Virus record (IMG/VR): IMGVR_UViG_3300044984_001489
Coordinates: 1 to 49,563 of that record
Length of the DNA: 49,563 nucleotides
Reading direction: 5' to 3' (one strand)
From: a virus
Below the pieces are notes generated by a model. It did not search any database. It had not been told where the DNA came from and saw only the letters and a program-made list of their open reading frames with translations. Positions 46,803 to 49,563 of this stretch are shown here, piece by piece (the first letter of the stretch is position 1; every line of letters begins with the position of its first letter). A program made the position numbers and the translations under genes.

Positions 46803-47999
46803 TTAGTTAGTTATGGTCAGCAAAAAACGATCATGCGCAACAGTCTGACCACGGACTGCTGACAAACCACTGAGAACCCCCGCTGACATTTCATGAATCA
46901 CACCGTCAGAAGTGCCCAGCACATAGCCGTTTGCGGCTAACCAGCAAGCTGTCGTACCACCTGAATCTGACACTTTCTCGCTGACTAACTCAGAGTTTAT
47001 CAGAGTGGAGGACCAAGGCACAGGGGGTAGCACATTTTTGTAATCAACGCTTAGATTTTGAATTTCAGCACCCGACAAAAACACAACGTCGTTCTTTTGC
47101 CCAACCCACAAGCCACCGTCAACAGGCTCAATGAAGGTGATCTTGGTTGGTAGCTGAATGTACCCAGTGCGCGGATCGTGCAGGTGGTAGTTAAGGGCTT
47201 CTGAGAAGTACAGCGTGTTTGAGCTTACGGTTACCAAGCGACCGCGCCAAAAGCGAACGGCGCTCCCTGTGGGCATTTTTGTCAGCCAGCGGTTGGTGGC
47301 AAGCTTGCCGTAAATAGCCGAGGCCCCTAGCTCAACGGTTTGGGTGTTTATCGGCACTGTCTCCACAGCGTACAGCTCACCGCCGTTGGGGTGTGAGGCA
47401 TAGACGGTTATATGGGTGGCCGTTGTGTCGAGCAGATCAAGGCCTGATAGCGAGACTGTGACACCGCCACCTACGTCCACAACAACATGGGATGTTTCTG
47501 ACACAGCACCTTCTTTTGTACCTCTCCGCAGAGAGACCGCTATGGCGTACTCGCCAGCAGCTAGACCACCTGATGCGCTGGCCGCTATGTACGGCACAAA
47601 ACCGTTCTCAATGGTTAGTGGTTGCAAGGTCTCACCACTGAGTTCATACACCCCGTTGTTGCCAGCAATAATTACTGTGCTGTTCAACTCTAGGTATTTA
47701 GCGTAGCCGCCAACATCCGCAAGCACTTGGGTTGACCAGTCTTCAAATACTCGAACAAGGTTTGTACCCTGCGTGGCAAGCGTGTCGTTGAAACGCTCGC
47801 TGAACCACAGGTTAGCTAACGGCGTTGCTGAGACCTTTGCTGCGCCGGGGCGCTTTTCCCACGTACCGGCGCTGTCAACGCGCCCGTTGATCAGATCACG
47901 CGCATAGACGCGTCGACCTTTGTTGTCCTTCTTAATCATGTCGGTGTCTGGGTCGACTGTGTTCATGCCAGCCAGCGGGTAAAAGTTAAAGTCGCTCAT
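46803..47999 (-). CDS. 398-aa tail protein, beta-propeller-like
   Basis: Starts SDFNFYPLAGMNTVDPDTDM and then shows repeated beta motifs with FWRGRLVTVSSNTLYFSEALNYHLHDP and LWVGQKNDVVFLSGAEI. This is the layout of podovirus tail-stabilisation or adaptor proteins (R-x-x-x-V-x-x-x-N-x-L-Y-F-S-E is a common signature). ACTCTGA copy 9 lies inside. The ATGA start overlaps the stop of the next upstream gene. Confidence 0.65.
   Translation of the reverse strand: MSDFNFYPLAGMNTVDPDTDMIKKDNKGRRVYARDLINGRVDSAGTWEKRPGAAKVSATPLANLWFSERFNDTLATQGTNLVRVFEDWSTQVLADVGGYAKYLELNSTVIIAGNNGVYELSGETLQPLTIENGFVPYIAASASGGLAAGEYAIAVSLRRGTKEGAVSETSHVVVDVGGGVTVSLSGLDLLDTTATHITVYASHPNGGELYAVETVPINTQTVELGASAIYGKLATNRWLTKMPTGSAVRFWRGRLVTVSSNTLYFSEALNYHLHDPRTGYIQLPTKITFIEPVDGGLWVGQKNDVVFLSGAEIQNLSVDYKNVLPPVPWSSTLINSELVSEKVSDSGGTTACWLAANGYVLGTSDGVIHEMSAGVLSGLSAVRGQTVAHDRFLLTITN
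46990..47006 (-). repeat. ACTCTGA motif, copy 9 (inside the 398-aa gene)
   Basis: ACTCTGATAAACTCTGA, one mismatch to the perfect form, read as STLINSE; oriented with transcription. Confidence 0.5.
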
Positions 48000-49563
48000 T
48001 GATAACCTCCTTGTCTGAATGTTTCTGCGTTTCCATCAGGGAGAATCACCTGACGCGGTGTGCCTATTTCTGGCCAGCCAAATGTGTCGTGGGCGAGGCT
48101 GTTGATTTGCACAAGCTCATCCGGCTGAACCACTGGCAGTTTGGTGCGAGTAACGCGCATTCTCTCGTCAAAGAACCCCGGCTCATATCCTGTGATGAAC
48201 CCGTCAAAACCTTCAGCGCCAACGTCTCTGACTCGATGGGTTACCCACGTAACCCCAAACTGCGATGAGTCAAACCCTTGCATAGCCGGGTCGTTGCGGA
48301 ATCCAGCCTTGAGATGTTGCGGCATATAGATTTTGTCACCCGATACCGACGTGCCAAAACGCTCAGAATAAAATCCGGTTGTGAAAAGTTTACGATGTAG
48401 AAGTTGGATGTCTGTGCTACCAAACACATTTGACAGTACGCCGCTTGGTGTCAGATAAGGCGACCTAACAACGACGTGATCCACTCTTTGCCTTGCCACC
48501 TGTGGGGGTTCAATACCGTCCATGCTGATGTTGTAAACACCGCCATACGCATTTGCACCACCAAAACGCATTGTGGTAAACCCTTTTACTTCAAGATAGC
48601 GACGCGAAAGGTCTATGTTTTGACTACCCATGCGAAGATGATCGTTGCTTGAAAACCCTGTATCCCTGTCAACAACATTCAAACACTCGATGATCCTGTT
48701 ATTTAGAGAAATAGTTGGTGTCCCAAGGCCTTTCAAAGACGCGCCTGTTTGTTGGTTGTGATCAATGTAATGTAAAACTTTCGGGTCAACTGGGTGATTT
48801 ATTTTTGCTTGCTCAGTAGCTTCTTTTACAGCGTAAATTGTGTGGGGTGTAACCCTTGGTTTTCCATACGCTCGCACTTCACCGTCAACTTTGAGGCACC
48901 CTTCTGGCAACAAATACCTGCGCCCTAATTGAATAGTTGGACCTTTGAAATTCTCTTGTGCGCCTATTGTATAAATGCTGTTGAACACAAGGTCGATCAC
49001 GTTTGAAGTAACAACAGCCGTACCAAATTTTGTAAATGGGTCTGGTGTAGTGACATAAATAATCATCTGCCAAACACGCGGGGCGGGTACTTTAATAGGC
49101 ACGCGCTGATGAGCGTCTGTAAACTCGTCCACAAATATAGACGGTGGCAAAATTTTGCGATTTGATGGTGGGTCTAAACCAATACGATAACAAACGGTGT
49201 CGCCAAAACCAGCTATCGGAATGGTTACGTTTTCAATCCATTGACGGCGGTCGGCAATCTTTAGGTAACCAACCGTCGACATTACGCCGCCCAAAGTAGT
49301 CACAGTCCGCCATTGTGTACGAATCTCTGTGTCGCCAAATTCTTCACTGCGCCAGCCATAGGCACCAAGCTCGGGTGTGTTGTTGCGCAGTGTAGTCACA
49401 CCGAAGGCGTCACGCTGTTGTGTCCACCGTGGGGTGATCAAATTGCGATGATGGTTGAGCGCAGGCACACCGCAGCCGCCATCAACAATACCCAACGGCT
49501 CGATGTAGTTACGCCACTGGCGAACCACTGGATTGGCCATCATTGGCGGGTCTAACGGCCAGC
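47996..49563 (-). CDS. Repeat-containing tail protein, 5' partial
   Basis: At least 515 aa, built from degenerate ~22-28-aa beta repeats around G-F/L-x4-FG-x-x-x-I/V followed by an Arg-containing strand (GFYSERFGTSVSGDKIYM, GFDSSQFGVTWVTHRV, GLGTPTISLNNRII, AYGWRSEEFGDTEIR). The frame stays open through the ATG at 49543 to the right edge, with no ribosome site there, so the true start is probably outside the window. Such repeats occur in phage tail/adhesion proteins. Confidence 0.62.
   Translation of the reverse strand, partial: WPLDPPMMANPVVRQWRNYIEPLGIVDGGCGVPALNHHRNLITPRWTQQRDAFGVTTLRNNTPELGAYGWRSEEFGDTEIRTQWRTVTTLGGVMSTVGYLKIADRRQWIENVTIPIAGFGDTVCYRIGLDPPSNRKILPPSIFVDEFTDAHQRVPIKVPAPRVWQMIIYVTTPDPFTKFGTAVVTSNVIDLVFNSIYTIGAQENFKGPTIQLGRRYLLPEGCLKVDGEVRAYGKPRVTPHTIYAVKEATEQAKINHPVDPKVLHYIDHNQQTGASLKGLGTPTISLNNRIIECLNVVDRDTGFSSNDHLRMGSQNIDLSRRYLEVKGFTTMRFGGANAYGGVYNISMDGIEPPQVARQRVDHVVVRSPYLTPSGVLSNVFGSTDIQLLHRKLFTTGFYSERFGTSVSGDKIYMPQHLKAGFRNDPAMQGFDSSQFGVTWVTHRVRDVGAEGFDGFITGYEPGFFDERMRVTRTKLPVVQPDELVQINSLAHDTFGWPEIGTPRQVILPDGNAETFRQGGYQ

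Overview
The window reads as most of a temperate tailed-phage genome (podovirus-like: large internal virion proteins, no tape measure or tail tube seen). The host is probably a proteobacterium. The clues are Shine-Dalgarno leaders of AAGGAG/CTGGAG type, TGTGGATAA DnaA boxes, and an attP core that copies the 3' half of a bacterial tRNA-His(GTG). No 16S, host or species marker is present, so a finer assignment is not supported.

Layout. (1) Positions 1-2528 (minus): terS, then terL running off the left edge. terL carries an intein, and an endonuclease VII-type HNH gene lies inside that intein in a different reading frame. (2) About 2529-4523: a 2 kb control region with hairpin chains, two small genes, three DnaA boxes, 11-bp TGTACCA iterons and inverted repeats; this is the likely origin. 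(3) 3127-28446 (plus): a tightly packed early/replication operon. It holds small unknown genes joined by repeated terminator-hairpin connectors, then a primase-SF3 helicase with a second (in-frame HNH) intein, a RecB/Cas4-like nuclease, an SNF2-like helicase, an RNA ligase, a family B DNA polymerase split in two by an AP2/HNH gene, a Zn-motif ssDNA-binding candidate, a DnaQ-like exonuclease, a dNTP-hydrolase-like protein, a VRR-NUC nuclease, an amidoligase / small protein / class II glutamine amidotransferase trio, MazG, a LAGLIDADG nuclease, DNA ligase, a HicA-like protein and dCMP deaminase. (4) 28429-29466 (minus): tyrosine integrase. (5) 29476-30261: attP plus a second set of TGTACCA arrays and strong inverted repeats. 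(6) 30262 to the right edge (minus): virion genes, including 2502-aa and 920-aa internal proteins, a 643-aa coiled-coil protein and several tail proteins, the last running off the right edge.

The leftward late genes enter at the right edge and leave through terL at the left edge. The simplest reading is a circular (or circularly permuted) map in which one late operon starts near the promoter at 2582, runs left through terS-terL and the unseen portal/capsid genes, and re-enters at 49563, ending at 30262. Portal, capsid, repressor and recognisable endolysin genes are not in view.

The most unusual point is the density of homing elements in essential genes: two inteins, one in-frame HNH, one out-of-frame EndoVII/HNH, two free-standing AP2/HNH-type genes and one LAGLIDADG gene. 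The terL intein with its nuclease encoded in another frame is the best candidate for an under-described system. Second are the amidoligase-amidotransferase operon and the TGTACCA repeat family shared by the origin and attP regions.
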